A stretch of 64,000 bases of DNA, taken from NCBI GenBank assembly GCA_964603455.1, contig CAZRVL010000003.1, forward strand, positions 12,428-76,427, read 5' to 3'. Made by a program: the position numbers and the translations under genes. This DNA is from Flemingiibacterium sp964603455. GTDB lineage: Bacteria > Bacillota > Clostridia > Oscillospirales > CAG-272. The notes beneath the pieces were generated by a model, which worked only from the letters and a program-made list of their open reading frames with translations, was not told the DNA's origin and searched no databases. This document shows, piece by piece, positions 1-8,903 of this stretch. Every line of letters begins with the position of its first letter. Position 1 is the first letter of the stretch.

Positions 1-753
1 GAGGAGACCGGACTTCCGGTATTCGTCTGTTTCTCCTGGCGTTACCGTCTTCTCCCTCGCTACATGAAGAAGCTAATCGATGACGGCAAGCTCGGAAAGC
101 TCTATCACATCTACATCAGATGCGTCAAGGACAGCGGCCTTTGGGTCGGAAGACGACTCGAATGGAGATTTATCGAGGAGCGTTCCGGCTCGGGCGTTCT
201 CTGCGATCTCGGCTCGCATATGTTCGATATGATCCGCTTCTTCGGCGAGGAATTCGAAAATGTGTACTGCGACCGCGGAATAATCGTTGAGGATCGTCAG
301 CTCCCTGACAGTGATGAATGGGGAAAGGTCACGACCGATGACTGGAGCAATGTCACCTTCAGATTAAAGAGCGGTATCGGAGCAAACGTGATAATCTCGC
401 GTTGCGTTACGAACGAAAAGGATTCGATCGAATTTTATCTTGTCGGTGAAAAGGGCTCACTCAAATTCGTATATAATAACGGAAAGCAGTACCTTTGCGA
501 ATGCACCGGTGAGAATATGAAGACAAACACCTTTGTAAAGATCGAGCCTCCGGCTGATTTCGCGGTAGGCGGACAGAGCCGTTCGTATGTTGATCTTCTA
601 AATGGTCATCCCGACGAATACGCCGCAGAGATACTCGAAGGACTGCGTTCGCAGGCAGCAGTGGATGCGGCAAAGCTTTCGAGCCAAACCGGTCGTGCAA
701 TAACCATCCGTGAGCTTTACGAGATGAACGGTCTCAAAGCCCCGACCGAATGA
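1..753 (+). CDS. Gfo/Idh/MocA family NAD(P)-dependent oxidoreductase, 5' truncated by window edge
   Basis: The reading frame is open from base 1 and the first visible Met (64) is internal, so the N-terminal Rossmann nucleotide-binding half lies outside the window. What remains is the C-terminal substrate/dimerisation domain: the family's characteristic stretch ending in LIDDGKLGKLYHI, then DLGSHMFDMIRFF, where the GSH-x-x-D histidine is the usual catalytic/substrate position. Such enzymes oxidise sugars, inositols or sugar acids. It ends 26 bp before a sugar isomerase/epimerase gene, so the two are probably one sugar catabolic operon. The exact substrate cannot be read from the sequence. Confidence 0.85.
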   Translation, partial: EETGLPVFVCFSWRYRLLPRYMKKLIDDGKLGKLYHIYIRCVKDSGLWVGRRLEWRFIEERSGSGVLCDLGSHMFDMIRFFGEEFENVYCDRGIIVEDRQLPDSDEWGKVTTDDWSNVTFRLKSGIGANVIISRCVTNEKDSIEFYLVGEKGSLKFVYNNGKQYLCECTGENMKTNTFVKIEPPADFAVGGQSRSYVDLLNGHPDEYAAEILEGLRSQAAVDAAKLSSQTGRAITIRELYEMNGLKAPTE

Positions 754-779
754 GCATTCTTTCTCGAAAGGAATAAAAA

Positions 780-1607
780 ATGAAATACGGTACTCTTGTA
801 AGAATAAGCACTCCCCACGAAGCCGCCGACAAGTTCAACGAGCTTAAAAAAGCAGGTATGGATACCTGTCAGCTCGTATACAAACCGGAAAAATACGACA
901 TTTCCGAAGCTGAGATCATAAAAAAGGCTGCCGATAACGTGGGAATAGAGATCTCCGCACAGTTCTGCGGCTATCGTGATTCAAACTCCATGTGGGACAC
1001 TCACTTCGATTTTATAAATTCCGGTATAAATTCACCGATATTCGGTGCTTCGCGCATTGAATATGTTCTGTCTGCGATCCCCTTTGTTAAGGCTATCGGC
1101 ATAACTGATATGATCATCCATCCCGGATTTATACCGAACGATCCGTTTTCTGATCAATATTCAAGGATGTTGGCAGCGGTCACACTGATCGGTACAAGAC
1201 TGAAGGCGGAAGGTTTGAACCTTCTGTTTGAGACCGGAACAGAATCGCCGATCTCGCTCTTAAGACTCATCTGTGACACTAAGCTCGACAATTTATATAT
1301 AAATCTCGACACGGCAAATCCGATAATGTACGGCTACGGAAACCCGGTAGATGCACTCTACACCTTCGGAAAATATGTCCGCAACCTGCATTTCAAGGAT
1401 GGTCTTCCCCCGACAGTTCCCGGCAAACTTGGTCCGGAGGTCCCGATAGGCAAGGGACACGTCGATTTCCCGAAGGTCGTTGCTATGCTGAAGGAGCTGG
1501 ACTACGACAGATATTGCATAATCGAGCGAGAGATCGGCGGCGAGGAGCAAACCCGCGATATACTAAATGCAATGGATTATATCCGTGGGCTTTTCAATGC
1601 CGATTAA
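780..1607 (+). CDS. sugar phosphate isomerase/epimerase (AP-endonuclease-2-like TIM barrel)
   Basis: A 275-residue protein of the xylose-isomerase-like TIM-barrel family, complete in length. Likely metal ligands are visible: Glu in LLFETG, Asp in NLDTANP, His in LHFKDG and Glu near the end in IIERE. These enzymes isomerise or epimerise keto-sugars or inositol derivatives. The start is chosen from GAAAGGAAT seven bases upstream of ATG; that Shine-Dalgarno can pair with ATTCTTTC just before it (7-bp hairpin). It follows the oxidoreductase, a common pairing in sugar or inositol catabolism. The substrate is unknown. Confidence 0.85.
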   Translation: MKYGTLVRISTPHEAADKFNELKKAGMDTCQLVYKPEKYDISEAEIIKKAADNVGIEISAQFCGYRDSNSMWDTHFDFINSGINSPIFGASRIEYVLSAIPFVKAIGITDMIIHPGFIPNDPFSDQYSRMLAAVTLIGTRLKAEGLNLLFETGTESPISLLRLICDTKLDNLYINLDTANPIMYGYGNPVDALYTFGKYVRNLHFKDGLPPTVPGKLGPEVPIGKGHVDFPKVVAMLKELDYDRYCIIEREIGGEEQTRDILNAMDYIRGLFNAD

Positions 1608-1738
1608 GGCTTAGAGCCGTCTCAAGCTTTTGGAAAACCAACGCAGCTACGGCATCAAAAGCAGCATAGCTCGAACCATGTAAAAACAGGCTGAGTTTCC
1701 GATGAAATTTTCATAAAATAATGAAAGGAGAGCGTTCT

Positions 1739-1779
1739 GCGCAGTCGATATTACACCATATCACTGTGTGAGATTGCGC
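1739..1779 (+). promoter_or_regulatory. RNA hairpin between Shine-Dalgarno and start codon
   Basis: The Shine-Dalgarno AAAGGAG is at 1724-1730, about 50-60 bases before the lipoprotein start. Between them lies a two-part stem: GCGCAGTC (1739-1746) pairs with GATTGCGC (1772-1779), and TTACAC (1751-1756) pairs with GTGTGA (1766-1771). CATGG follows directly, then the start ATG at 1793. Removing the hairpin restores a workable spacing. It resembles five other loci in the window (see findings). Confidence 0.6.
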
Positions 1780-1792
1780 CATGGAAATCCGT

Positions 1793-3208
1793 ATGAAAAA
1801 AGTATTATCCTACATTCTGCTCATAGGAATTTGCTTAAACAACCTCGTAAGCTGCTCAGAACAGAACGTGAACGAAATTCCAAGCGACAGCTCTGTTCAA
1901 GCAGATGAAAAAATCGACTATCTTGATACGCTTCCGCAAACAAAATTCAATGGTCAGACATATCGTATGCTTGGTGTTGATTTTGCTACCCGCCGCAATT
2001 TTCCAAACGAAGAGGAAATCGGTGATACTGTAAATGACGCTCTTTACAAGCGAAACAGCACGATTTCCGAACGCTATGATGTCACGATCGAGTCGTTCAC
2101 AACTGATGATGTAAAAGCTACTGCAAGGCAGACTGTCCTTGCCAATGATAATGAATATGACATACTGATCGGCGATATTGCTGATATTATGGTTTCAATG
2201 ATGCGCGAGAAGCTGCTGCTCGACATAAATTCGCTCCCATATATAGATACCGATGCCGCATGGTGGTCTGCGGATATGGCGGAAAACACAACTATCGATG
2301 GAAAGCAATATATCACTATCGGAGATATATCTCCGATGAAGTATTACGCCCCCTATGTTATGGCATTCAATCAGCGTCTTGCCGATGAGTACACAAATGT
2401 CGACATTCCTGAAACGGTAATTGCCGGAAAATGGACAAACGATCTGCTTTACTCAATGATCAAGGATATAAATAACGATCTTGACGGAGACGGTGACATA
2501 GACAACGATGATTTTCACGGCTATGCTCATGTCGAATCAGATATAACCGCATTCTCTCACTTTGCTGGATCTGGGCAAAGACTTTCAAGCATAGATAAGA
2601 ACGGTCAGGTAACTATCGAGCTTTCAAACGAGACAGCTATCGATCTTATCTCCCAGCTTAATCGACTTCTGAGCCTTACAAACGGCATAGCCCCATCCGG
2701 CGGAGATTCCAATCCTACAGTATCAATGTTCAAGGAAGGTCGCGCACTTTTCTTCGGAAATTCATATTCGCTGATAATCGCTACCTTCCGTGATATGGAG
2801 GATGACTTCGGTGTCATTCCGGTGCCAAAGTATGACGAGCAACAGGAATCCTACCACAGCTATGTTAATACCTATGCTTACTGCGGAGTCGCTTTCCCGA
2901 TAACCGTGGAAAACCGCGAGCTTGTAGGTCTGATATCCGAGGCAATGTGCTATACCTCATATCGCTATGTCAGAGATGCACTTTACGAAACAACTATGAA
3001 GGTCAAAATATCACGTGACGATTCAAACGGTCAGATATTAGATATGATCTTCGACAATACCTATATCGATCTCAACGGAATGTTCAATTTCGGCGGCTCG
3101 ACCTCTGTACTTGCAAATGCTATAAACAAAGGCACAGAATTTGTTTCAAGCTATGCCGCACTCGAAGAAAAAATAGAAGCCGACATCAAAAATCTCTTTG
3201 CGGAATAA
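1793..3208 (+). CDS. extracellular solute-binding lipoprotein (ABC sugar-type)
   Basis: About 471 residues with a lipoprotein signal: MKK, a hydrophobic stretch and lipobox LVSC. It is anchored on the outer face of the membrane and should bind an oligosaccharide for an ABC importer. A calcium-binding-like loop, DLDGDGDIDNDD, lies near the middle, and the RDDSNGQILDMI motif near the end is shared with five paralogues in this window. ATG 1793 is preferred over the in-frame ATG 1781 because ATGG at 1781 matches the conserved tail of the hairpin leader and the signal peptide begins at 1793. It is followed by a paralogue 75 bp downstream. No permease genes are nearby. Confidence 0.85.
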   Translation: MKKVLSYILLIGICLNNLVSCSEQNVNEIPSDSSVQADEKIDYLDTLPQTKFNGQTYRMLGVDFATRRNFPNEEEIGDTVNDALYKRNSTISERYDVTIESFTTDDVKATARQTVLANDNEYDILIGDIADIMVSMMREKLLLDINSLPYIDTDAAWWSADMAENTTIDGKQYITIGDISPMKYYAPYVMAFNQRLADEYTNVDIPETVIAGKWTNDLLYSMIKDINNDLDGDGDIDNDDFHGYAHVESDITAFSHFAGSGQRLSSIDKNGQVTIELSNETAIDLISQLNRLLSLTNGIAPSGGDSNPTVSMFKEGRALFFGNSYSLIIATFRDMEDDFGVIPVPKYDEQQESYHSYVNTYAYCGVAFPITVENRELVGLISEAMCYTSYRYVRDALYETTMKVKISRDDSNGQILDMIFDNTYIDLNGMFNFGGSTSVLANAINKGTEFVSSYAALEEKIEADIKNLFAE

Positions 3209-3283
3209 TTTGAAATTTTAACACTAACATCTCACGATATTCATTCGAAGCTATCAGTTAGTGAGAAAGGAATAGCTATAATT

Positions 3284-4678
3284 TTGAAAAGATATATGTC
3301 TGCTTTACTGTTACTCGCTCTTTCACTTAACGCTTCTGTCTCATGCAATAACGAAAACACCGTTATACAAGCTGATGACAGTTCGGACAATACGACTGTT
3401 CAAATCGAAAAGAAATATGATTTTGAAGAAGCCGAATTTCGGATAATCGGTTCAAACGGCGCACTTAATAATTATCCCGATGAAGAGCTGATCGGAGATA
3501 TTATAAATGACACTCTCACAGAACGCGACCGAATAGTTTCTGAAAAGTTGAATGTAAAATTCAAATATACGGTAGCCGACGATGATGAAGTAGCAACGCT
3601 TGTAAAAAACAGTGTTCTCGCTCAGGAAAATGAATATGATATGCTGGCCGGAACTGCAATAAGTCTTTCAAAGCTCGGTGTGAACGATGTGCTTCTTGAC
3701 ATTTTGTCGGTCGATACAATAAATACAACTTCTTCGGAGTGGAGCACTCTCGTTGCAGAGGGATGTCAGGCAAACGGAAAACTCTTCTTTCTCTCAGGTG
3801 ATATTCTTCCGGCATTTTATACTATGCCAGGCTGCATATTCATGAATTGTGATGTCGCAAGTGAATATAAAATAACCAAGGACGATGTTTACAAAGTGAT
3901 CGACAGCGGAAAATGGACAATAGATCAGCTCGCAGCTTACACCAAAAACACATGCAGTGATATTGATGACAGCGGAAGCATTTCAAGCGCAAATGATTTT
4001 ATCGGCTATTTGTCGCTAAAAGGCGAGCTTGCGGCAGGTGTTTTGACAGTCGGTGCAGGCATACATCTTTGTGATGCCACAAAAAACGGTATTAAAGTCG
4101 ATCTGATGAACGAGCGTACCCTTGAACTGATAGATAAGGCACAGATACTTTTCGGAGAATATACGGTCGATGCTGAGAGCGACAATCTGCATAAGGCATT
4201 CCGTGAGAACCGCGTAATATTTACTCAGCATTATACAAGCTCTGCGTTTACACGTTATAGAGATGTTGAAGCTGATTTTGCGATATTACCAATGCCCAAG
4301 CTCAATGAAAAGCAAGAAAGCTATTATTCAATGCTCAATCCGTGGGGAACTGCATTTATTGCATTCCCGAATTACGCTGACACGGAATATGTCGGAGTCG
4401 TTTCGCAGTGCATGGCTGAATATTCATATGAAAATCTGCGTCCCGCAGTTTATGAAAGCTCATTTAAGGTCAAAGGTGCACGAGATGACGAAAGCGCGAA
4501 AATGCTCGATATGATATTCGACAATCTTTATATAGACAACAACTCTATCTATAACTTTGGAGGATCAATGACTGCATTGTCAAATTCGCTTTTTGATGGC
4601 AAGGAATTTTCCTCCGCATATGCTTCGATAGAATCCAAGATCGAAGCCGATATAGAAACACTTTTTAAAACCGAATAA
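3284..4678 (+). CDS. extracellular solute-binding lipoprotein, paralogue in tandem
   Basis: A 464-residue lipoprotein with TTG start (MKRYMSALL) and lipobox SVSC. The Shine-Dalgarno GAAAGGA lies about 12 bases upstream. AGCTAT before it and ATAGCT after it could pair and enclose it. It shares domain order with its neighbour: an EF-hand-like loop DIDDSGSISSANDF and the C-terminal ARDDESAKMLDMI. It is probably co-transcribed with the preceding paralogue; a terminator follows at 4691-4755. The ligand is unknown, most likely an oligosaccharide. The TTG start is supported by the signal peptide, because the next Met (MSALL) would shorten the basic N-region. Confidence 0.85.
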   Translation: MKRYMSALLLLALSLNASVSCNNENTVIQADDSSDNTTVQIEKKYDFEEAEFRIIGSNGALNNYPDEELIGDIINDTLTERDRIVSEKLNVKFKYTVADDDEVATLVKNSVLAQENEYDMLAGTAISLSKLGVNDVLLDILSVDTINTTSSEWSTLVAEGCQANGKLFFLSGDILPAFYTMPGCIFMNCDVASEYKITKDDVYKVIDSGKWTIDQLAAYTKNTCSDIDDSGSISSANDFIGYLSLKGELAAGVLTVGAGIHLCDATKNGIKVDLMNERTLELIDKAQILFGEYTVDAESDNLHKAFRENRVIFTQHYTSSAFTRYRDVEADFAILPMPKLNEKQESYYSMLNPWGTAFIAFPNYADTEYVGVVSQCMAEYSYENLRPAVYESSFKVKGARDDESAKMLDMIFDNLYIDNNSIYNFGGSMTALSNSLFDGKEFSSAYASIESKIEADIETLFKTE

Positions 4679-4690
4679 ACACATACGATC

Positions 4691-4755
4691 GGCTGCATAT
4701 CTCCTAAAAATATCACAAAATCTGATATTCTCTCAATATGCAGCCATTTTTCTTG
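4691..4755 (+). terminator. intrinsic terminator after lipoprotein pair
   Basis: GGCTGCATAT (4691-4700) pairs with ATATGCAGCC (4736-4745). A second nested stem AATATCA/TGATATT lies inside the loop. A T-rich tract (ATTTTTCTT) follows. Confidence 0.65.
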
Positions 4756-4784
4756 ATTTTTTTCAATTTTTTTTGAAAAACCTA

Positions 4785-4813
4785 TTGACAAATCCCGGAA
4801 AGTGTGGTATAAT
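4785..4813 (+). promoter_or_regulatory. sigma-A promoter of tRNA-Arg
   Basis: TTGACA (4785-4790), a 17-bp spacer and TATAAT (4808-4813), about 43 bp upstream of the tRNA. This is a consensus housekeeping promoter. Confidence 0.85.
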
Positions 4814-4855
4814 ATATAAGTCAACAGAAGAACACACACAATGTTCGTTGATAAT

Positions 4856-4931
4856 GCGCTTGTAGCTCAGTGGATAGAGTGCCCGGCTACGAACCGGTAG
4901 GTCGCAGGTTCGAATCCTGCCAGGCGCGCCA
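4856..4931 (+). tRNA. tRNA-Arg (anticodon ACG)
   Basis: A complete 76-base cloverleaf. Acceptor arm GCGCTTG/CAGGCGC (one G-T pair), D arm GCTC...GAGT, anticodon loop CTACGAA giving ACG (inosine-modified, reads CGN), T arm GCAGG-TTCGAAT-CCTGC and encoded CCA. The outermost anticodon-stem pair appears mismatched (C-T). It has its own consensus promoter and terminator. Confidence 0.95.
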
Positions 4932-4968
4932 AAGCCTTCAAGAGAAATCTTGAAGGCTTTTGTTTTTT
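4931..4968 (+). terminator. intrinsic terminator of tRNA-Arg
   Basis: A 13-bp perfect stem AAAGCCTTCAAGA / TCTTGAAGGCTTT (4931-4943 and 4948-4960) closed by a GAAA tetraloop, followed by TGTTTTTTT. Confidence 0.9.
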
Positions 4969-4972
4969 TCTA

Positions 4973-5001
4973 TTGATTTTTTGCCGAAATTATGATATAA
5001 T
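4973..5001 (+). promoter_or_regulatory. promoter of ABC exporter/AraC operon
   Basis: TTGATT (4973-4978), a 17-bp spacer and TATAAT (4996-5001), 33 bp upstream of the exporter start codon. Confidence 0.7.
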
Positions 5002-5033
5002 TTATATATAACGATCGCTAAGGAGATGATCTT

Positions 5034-6947
5034 TTGCCAATGCCACCGGATGCCGAGATGCGCCGCCGCATTACTCCGCCGCCAAAAAACATTAAAGAAG
5101 TTCCCGATTATTTGAAACGCCTTTTCAAAGGATTTTTCGAACGGCTTTTCTATATATATACCCTCGTCTGGGAAACTCGCCCATGGATACTTTTTTCAAT
5201 GCTGTTTATGGCTGTTTTCAACGGAATAATGCCTATAATCGGCACTTATATCGCAAAAGAGCTGTTAAATGTCCTCGGCGACACAATACGTGGACAGGTC
5301 AGCGATTTCAGGGCTATTTCAGGACTTCTCACTCTCCAGTTCGGATATATGTTCCTAAACCGCATAGTTGCTCAATTGAACAGCATTCTTACAAAAATAA
5401 CCGGAGAGCTCGTTTCGAATCATATACGTCTCAAGATAATCAACAAAGCGCGAACGATAGATGCCGCAAGCTTTGACACCCCGGAATTTTATCAAAAGCT
5501 TGAAAATGCGAACCGTGAAGCAGGAAACCGTCCGGTTCAGATACTCAATTCGACATTTAATATAATGTCAACGATTATAAGTATGCTGAGCTATATTACC
5601 GCGCTTTCCGTGATAAGCCCGGCAGCACCGATAATAATAGTCGTCATGTCTATACCATCGGCTATCGTCAACTTCATATACCGCCGCAAAAATGCCGACT
5701 ACATATACCGCCGTTCGAAAGAACGCCGAAAGCTCAACTATTTTTCGAATATAATGTGCAGCAAGGACAATGTAAAGGAAGTAAGAATGTTCGGGATGTC
5801 CGACCTGCTGATAGACAAGTACAAAAAGGTATTCGCAAAATACTTCGGCGGACTTCGAAAGCTCATAGTTTCGGAAGGTATTTGGCATATAGTATTATCG
5901 GTATTCACCACGATAATAAATTGCTCACTCTACATATTCATAGCAAAAAAAGTCTTCACCGGAGAGCTTGAAATAGGCGATTATTCATTCTACACAAGTG
6001 CTCTATCGAATATTGCAAGCGGAGTCGCAACTCTGGTCTCAACGACTGCCTCGATCTATGAGGGCACTTTATTCATCGAAAATATGATGTCCTTCATGAA
6101 GGAAAAGCAAACTATAATACCGCGTATCGAAGCTCCGAAGACCCCGAAGCATGACATCGGGCATATAATAGAATTTAAAAATGTATCATTCCGCTATCCC
6201 GGCTCTGAGCATGATGTTATAAAAAATGTCAGCTTCACTCTGAACCCATGCGAAAGTGTTGTTTTGGTCGGTCTCAACGGCGCAGGAAAGACCACACTTT
6301 TAAAGCTGCTGACACGCTTATATGACCCGACCGAGGGCGAGATACTTCTCGATGGAATCGATCTACGCGATTACGATGTCACCGAGCTTTACAAAATGTT
6401 CGGAATAATATTCCAGGATTTCGGAAAATATGCGTTTACAGTACGAGAAAACATCTCCTTCGGAAATCTCTCAGTCGATGTGGATGATGAAAAGATAGAT
6501 TATGCCGCCGCACAATCAGGAGCAAAGAGCTTTATAGATGATATGCCGGATAAATATTCTACACCTTTGATGCGCGTATTCGAGGACAACGGAACTGAGC
6601 TATCGGGCGGTCAATGGCAAAAATTAGCTATCGCACGCGCATTCTACAGCAATGCTGATATAATGATACTCGATGAGCCTACTGCGGCACTCGATGCGAT
6701 CGCCGAGCAAGAGATATACAACGAATTTGATGCACTTTCAAAGAACAAGACAACGATATTCGTATCACATCGGCTTTCAAGTGCAACAAGAGCTTCGAAA
6801 ATAATAGTTCTCGAATACGGAAAGCTTGTCGAGGAAGGTACACATTCCGAACTCATGGAGCTGCACGGAAAATATTATGAACTGTTCTCAACGCAAGCCA
6901 GCCGATATGTCAGCAGTCAGCCAAATGACAGGAGAAGACCCATATGA
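5034..6947 (+). CDS. ABC exporter, fused membrane and ATPase domains
   Basis: A 637-residue half-transporter. Residues about 40-340 carry the six-helix exporter membrane domain. The ATPase domain follows with Walker A GLNGAGKTT, Q-loop FQDFGKYAF, signature LSGGQWQKLAIARA, Walker B IMILDEPTAALD and switch His in VSHRLSS. It should act as a dimer exporting a drug, lipid or peptide. The TTG start at 5034 is set by AAGGAG eight bases upstream. Its stop overlaps the start of the AraC gene (ATGA), so the two are translationally coupled and the regulator probably controls this operon or nearby sugar genes. The substrate is unknown. Confidence 0.9.
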   Translation: MPMPPDAEMRRRITPPPKNIKEVPDYLKRLFKGFFERLFYIYTLVWETRPWILFSMLFMAVFNGIMPIIGTYIAKELLNVLGDTIRGQVSDFRAISGLLTLQFGYMFLNRIVAQLNSILTKITGELVSNHIRLKIINKARTIDAASFDTPEFYQKLENANREAGNRPVQILNSTFNIMSTIISMLSYITALSVISPAAPIIIVVMSIPSAIVNFIYRRKNADYIYRRSKERRKLNYFSNIMCSKDNVKEVRMFGMSDLLIDKYKKVFAKYFGGLRKLIVSEGIWHIVLSVFTTIINCSLYIFIAKKVFTGELEIGDYSFYTSALSNIASGVATLVSTTASIYEGTLFIENMMSFMKEKQTIIPRIEAPKTPKHDIGHIIEFKNVSFRYPGSEHDVIKNVSFTLNPCESVVLVGLNGAGKTTLLKLLTRLYDPTEGEILLDGIDLRDYDVTELYKMFGIIFQDFGKYAFTVRENISFGNLSVDVDDEKIDYAAAQSGAKSFIDDMPDKYSTPLMRVFEDNGTELSGGQWQKLAIARAFYSNADIMILDEPTAALDAIAEQEIYNEFDALSKNKTTIFVSHRLSSATRASKIIVLEYGKLVEEGTHSELMELHGKYYELFSTQASRYVSSQPNDRRRPI

Positions 6948-7951
6948 GTGAAAGAAAAAATTGCTACTACGATGTAGTCGGCCCTATAGACAAAATATAT
7001 ACTCAGCACTTCGTATCTGATGGATTTGTCCAGGATTGGCTGCATTTTCATTCAAAATACGAGCTTACTCTGGTGCTTTCGGGCGATCTCGACATTGTTA
7101 GCAGCGGACGTGAATACAAAATTTCAAAGCCGCACATACGCTTGCACAAGCCATATTCATTCCACACAGCAAATGCAAGAACCGGTGAGAAATATGAATG
7201 CTTTGTATTCTATTTCACCGAGGACAGTCTAAAAGGAATGAGCGAGAATCTTGACCTCAGAAAATTATTTTCAGAGGAGCTTTCAATATCCGAGATACAT
7301 GGAGATAAGCTCGAATGTGCGAAGTCGCTTTCACAGATAGTTCTGCTCGATGTGAGTGAAAAAATGAAGCAGCTCGCACTGCTCGGTCTGCTTTCTCTTG
7401 CTGAAGAAAATATGAGCTCTGCTTCTAAGCTTTTCGAGCAGTCCGATGAGATTAAATACATACAAAATGTTCTGAGTGCAATAGATTCGAATCTCTCAAG
7501 CAAAATCACAGCTGCCGAGCTTGCAAAAAAAGCATTTGTAAGTGAACAAAAGCTTTGTGCGGATTTCAAAAATGTCATGAACGAAACATTGCATCACTAT
7601 ATCGTTTCGGCGCGCATAGCTCATTCGGCAATGCTGATAGCCAAAGGAAGATCACCGCTTTCGGCTGCACTTGAATGCGGCTTTGTGGATGAGACTCATT
7701 TTTCAAAAACCTTTAAAAACCGCATGGGTATGACCCCAAGCAAATTCTCGAAGACCATCGAAAAAAGCCTTGAATATCCGGGAGATTTCGATCCTAAAAA
7801 TACAGTTGTAAACTTGTCACCCCCCCCCCGTTTCTACATGAGTAGAATATATTTATGTGTGTTTTGTCTGTTCGCCGATCATTCGGCGAACATTTTTTAT
7901 CTATACATAACGAAAGCTCCCAACGGATATTCCGTTGGGAGCACACAATGA
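6944..7951 (+). CDS. AraC family transcriptional regulator, 3' end doubtful
   Basis: An N-terminal cupin-like sensor (about residues 20-110) and a C-terminal double helix-turn-helix (about 170-270) with the typical closing motif CGFVDETHFSKTFKNRMGMTPSKF. It overlaps the exporter gene by four bases. The last 45 or so residues do not look like protein: they follow a run of ten C (7820-7829) and read straight through a strong terminator hairpin (7870-7891). With nine or eleven C the frame would close at about 7841-7845. Either the C-run length is wrong or variable, or the tail is a genuine but non-functional extension. Confidence 0.85.
   Translation: MSERKNCYYDVVGPIDKIYTQHFVSDGFVQDWLHFHSKYELTLVLSGDLDIVSSGREYKISKPHIRLHKPYSFHTANARTGEKYECFVFYFTEDSLKGMSENLDLRKLFSEELSISEIHGDKLECAKSLSQIVLLDVSEKMKQLALLGLLSLAEENMSSASKLFEQSDEIKYIQNVLSAIDSNLSSKITAAELAKKAFVSEQKLCADFKNVMNETLHHYIVSARIAHSAMLIAKGRSPLSAALECGFVDETHFSKTFKNRMGMTPSKFSKTIEKSLEYPGDFDPKNTVVNLSPPPRFYMSRIYLCVFCLFADHSANIFYLYITKAPNGYSVGSTQ
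7870..7900 (+). terminator. intrinsic terminator inside the annotated araC 3' end
   Basis: A 9-bp perfect stem GTTCGCCGA / TCGGCGAAC (7870-7878, 7883-7891) with loop TCAT, followed by ATTTTTTAT. It probably ends the exporter/AraC transcript. Confidence 0.85.
7916..7942. terminator. 12-bp inverted repeat, probable terminator for the minus-strand surface-protein gene
   Basis: A perfect 12-bp stem GCTCCCAACGGA / TCCGTTGGGAGC with loop TAT, between the convergent ends of the AraC gene and the 7969-8700 gene. The T tract on the minus side is short (TTTCGTT). Confidence 0.6.
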
Positions 7952-7968
7952 AAAAGTTTTTTATGATG

Positions 7969-8700
7969 TCAATGCTTCTTCTTAAAGACTACCGCTGCCG
8001 AAGCCGCCATAGCTGCTATCGAAGCTATAATGCCCATATCGGCGGTCTGAGCTGCCGATGAAGGAGCAGGCTCTTCCTTCTTTATTACTACCTTATCAGA
8101 GGAGAGAACAAATTTGTCCTCAGCAGTCTGAGAGCCGTATGCCGCACCGTTTGCCGCATCCTTTTCAAGGAAGTCATTTATCTGTACCGAAAATTCTACA
8201 GAATCCTTTGCAAAGTCTTCCTTCGGTATAGCGATCTCGGTGACATATTTTCCATCCTCGCGAGTGGTCGCAAACTTGAAATCCTCTGTATCCGAACGGT
8301 CGCCGTATATCTTTGTGCCAAACGCATCAATGGAGACTTTCTTCTTATCCGTACCGTTGAACTTGATCCAATATTCTATAGCATCTGCCTGCCAACCGCT
8401 CTTTATGCCGGTATCAACGATGGTCGATTCCTCAGCAACTGTGCAGAAGTAGACATAATCGTCATCGTGAAGGATATATGTCTTTGTCGAAATATCCGAT
8501 TTGTCTGCGCCTGTTCCGGAGCTCCAAATTTTGTTTGATTTATTCGATACCTCGATCACCTGAGACTGTGTGTAAATGTCATCGAGTTTTCCGTCAACCT
8601 CAGGAGTTCCGGTGAGTGCCTTATACTCTGCCGCATGAGACGGTATCATAAGTGATGCCGCGAGAATTGCCGAAAGGGAAAATACTGCCGATTTTTTCAT
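7969..8700 (-). CDS. secreted surface protein with CBM9-like domain and C-terminal membrane anchor
   Basis: A 243-residue protein. N-terminal signal peptide (MKKSAVFSLSAILAASLMIP, cleavage near SHA-AE). Residues about 30-205 resemble CBM9/DOMON-type carbohydrate-binding beta-sandwiches (GTPEVDGKLDDIY opening, YVYFCTVAEE, AIEYWIKF, YVTEIAIPKEDF). The C-terminus is a hydrophobic segment ending in FKKKH, preceded by SAAQTAD. This looks like a degenerate sortase or anchor signal rather than a true LPXTG. AAGGAG lies seven bases before ATG. It probably displays a sugar-binding module at the cell surface. Clear family identity would need a profile search. Confidence 0.7.
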   Translation of the reverse strand: MKKSAVFSLSAILAASLMIPSHAAEYKALTGTPEVDGKLDDIYTQSQVIEVSNKSNKIWSSGTGADKSDISTKTYILHDDDYVYFCTVAEESTIVDTGIKSGWQADAIEYWIKFNGTDKKKVSIDAFGTKIYGDRSDTEDFKFATTREDGKYVTEIAIPKEDFAKDSVEFSVQINDFLEKDAANGAAYGSQTAEDKFVLSSDKVVIKKEEPAPSSAAQTADMGIIASIAAMAASAAVVFKKKH

Positions 8701-8903
8701 GATATATACTCCTTGTTATGTACATATTTCCCGTTTTTGTTTTCCGGGTACGTATATATTATATCACGACATCGCAGAATTTTTTCGGCAAAAATTATAT
8801 CGTTCAAGATATTTTCGGGCATATTTTTTAAACAGAATTACAAGCAATTCAAAAAATGTTATAAACTAACACCTTCCATATTAAATTTGATTGTCAGTAT
8901 AGT
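8701..8903. other. 203-bp non-coding stretch
   Basis: Lies between the surface-protein gene start and the end of the lacI gene, both on the minus strand. A TATAAT-like -10 on the minus strand (about 8760-8769) has no good -35. No terminator or RNA is recognisable. Confidence 0.4.

Noticed and set aside
1666..1680. TAGCTCGAACCATG shared with 45042-45055
   Set aside because: A 14-base match is expected many times by chance in a window of this size, and the two contexts differ.
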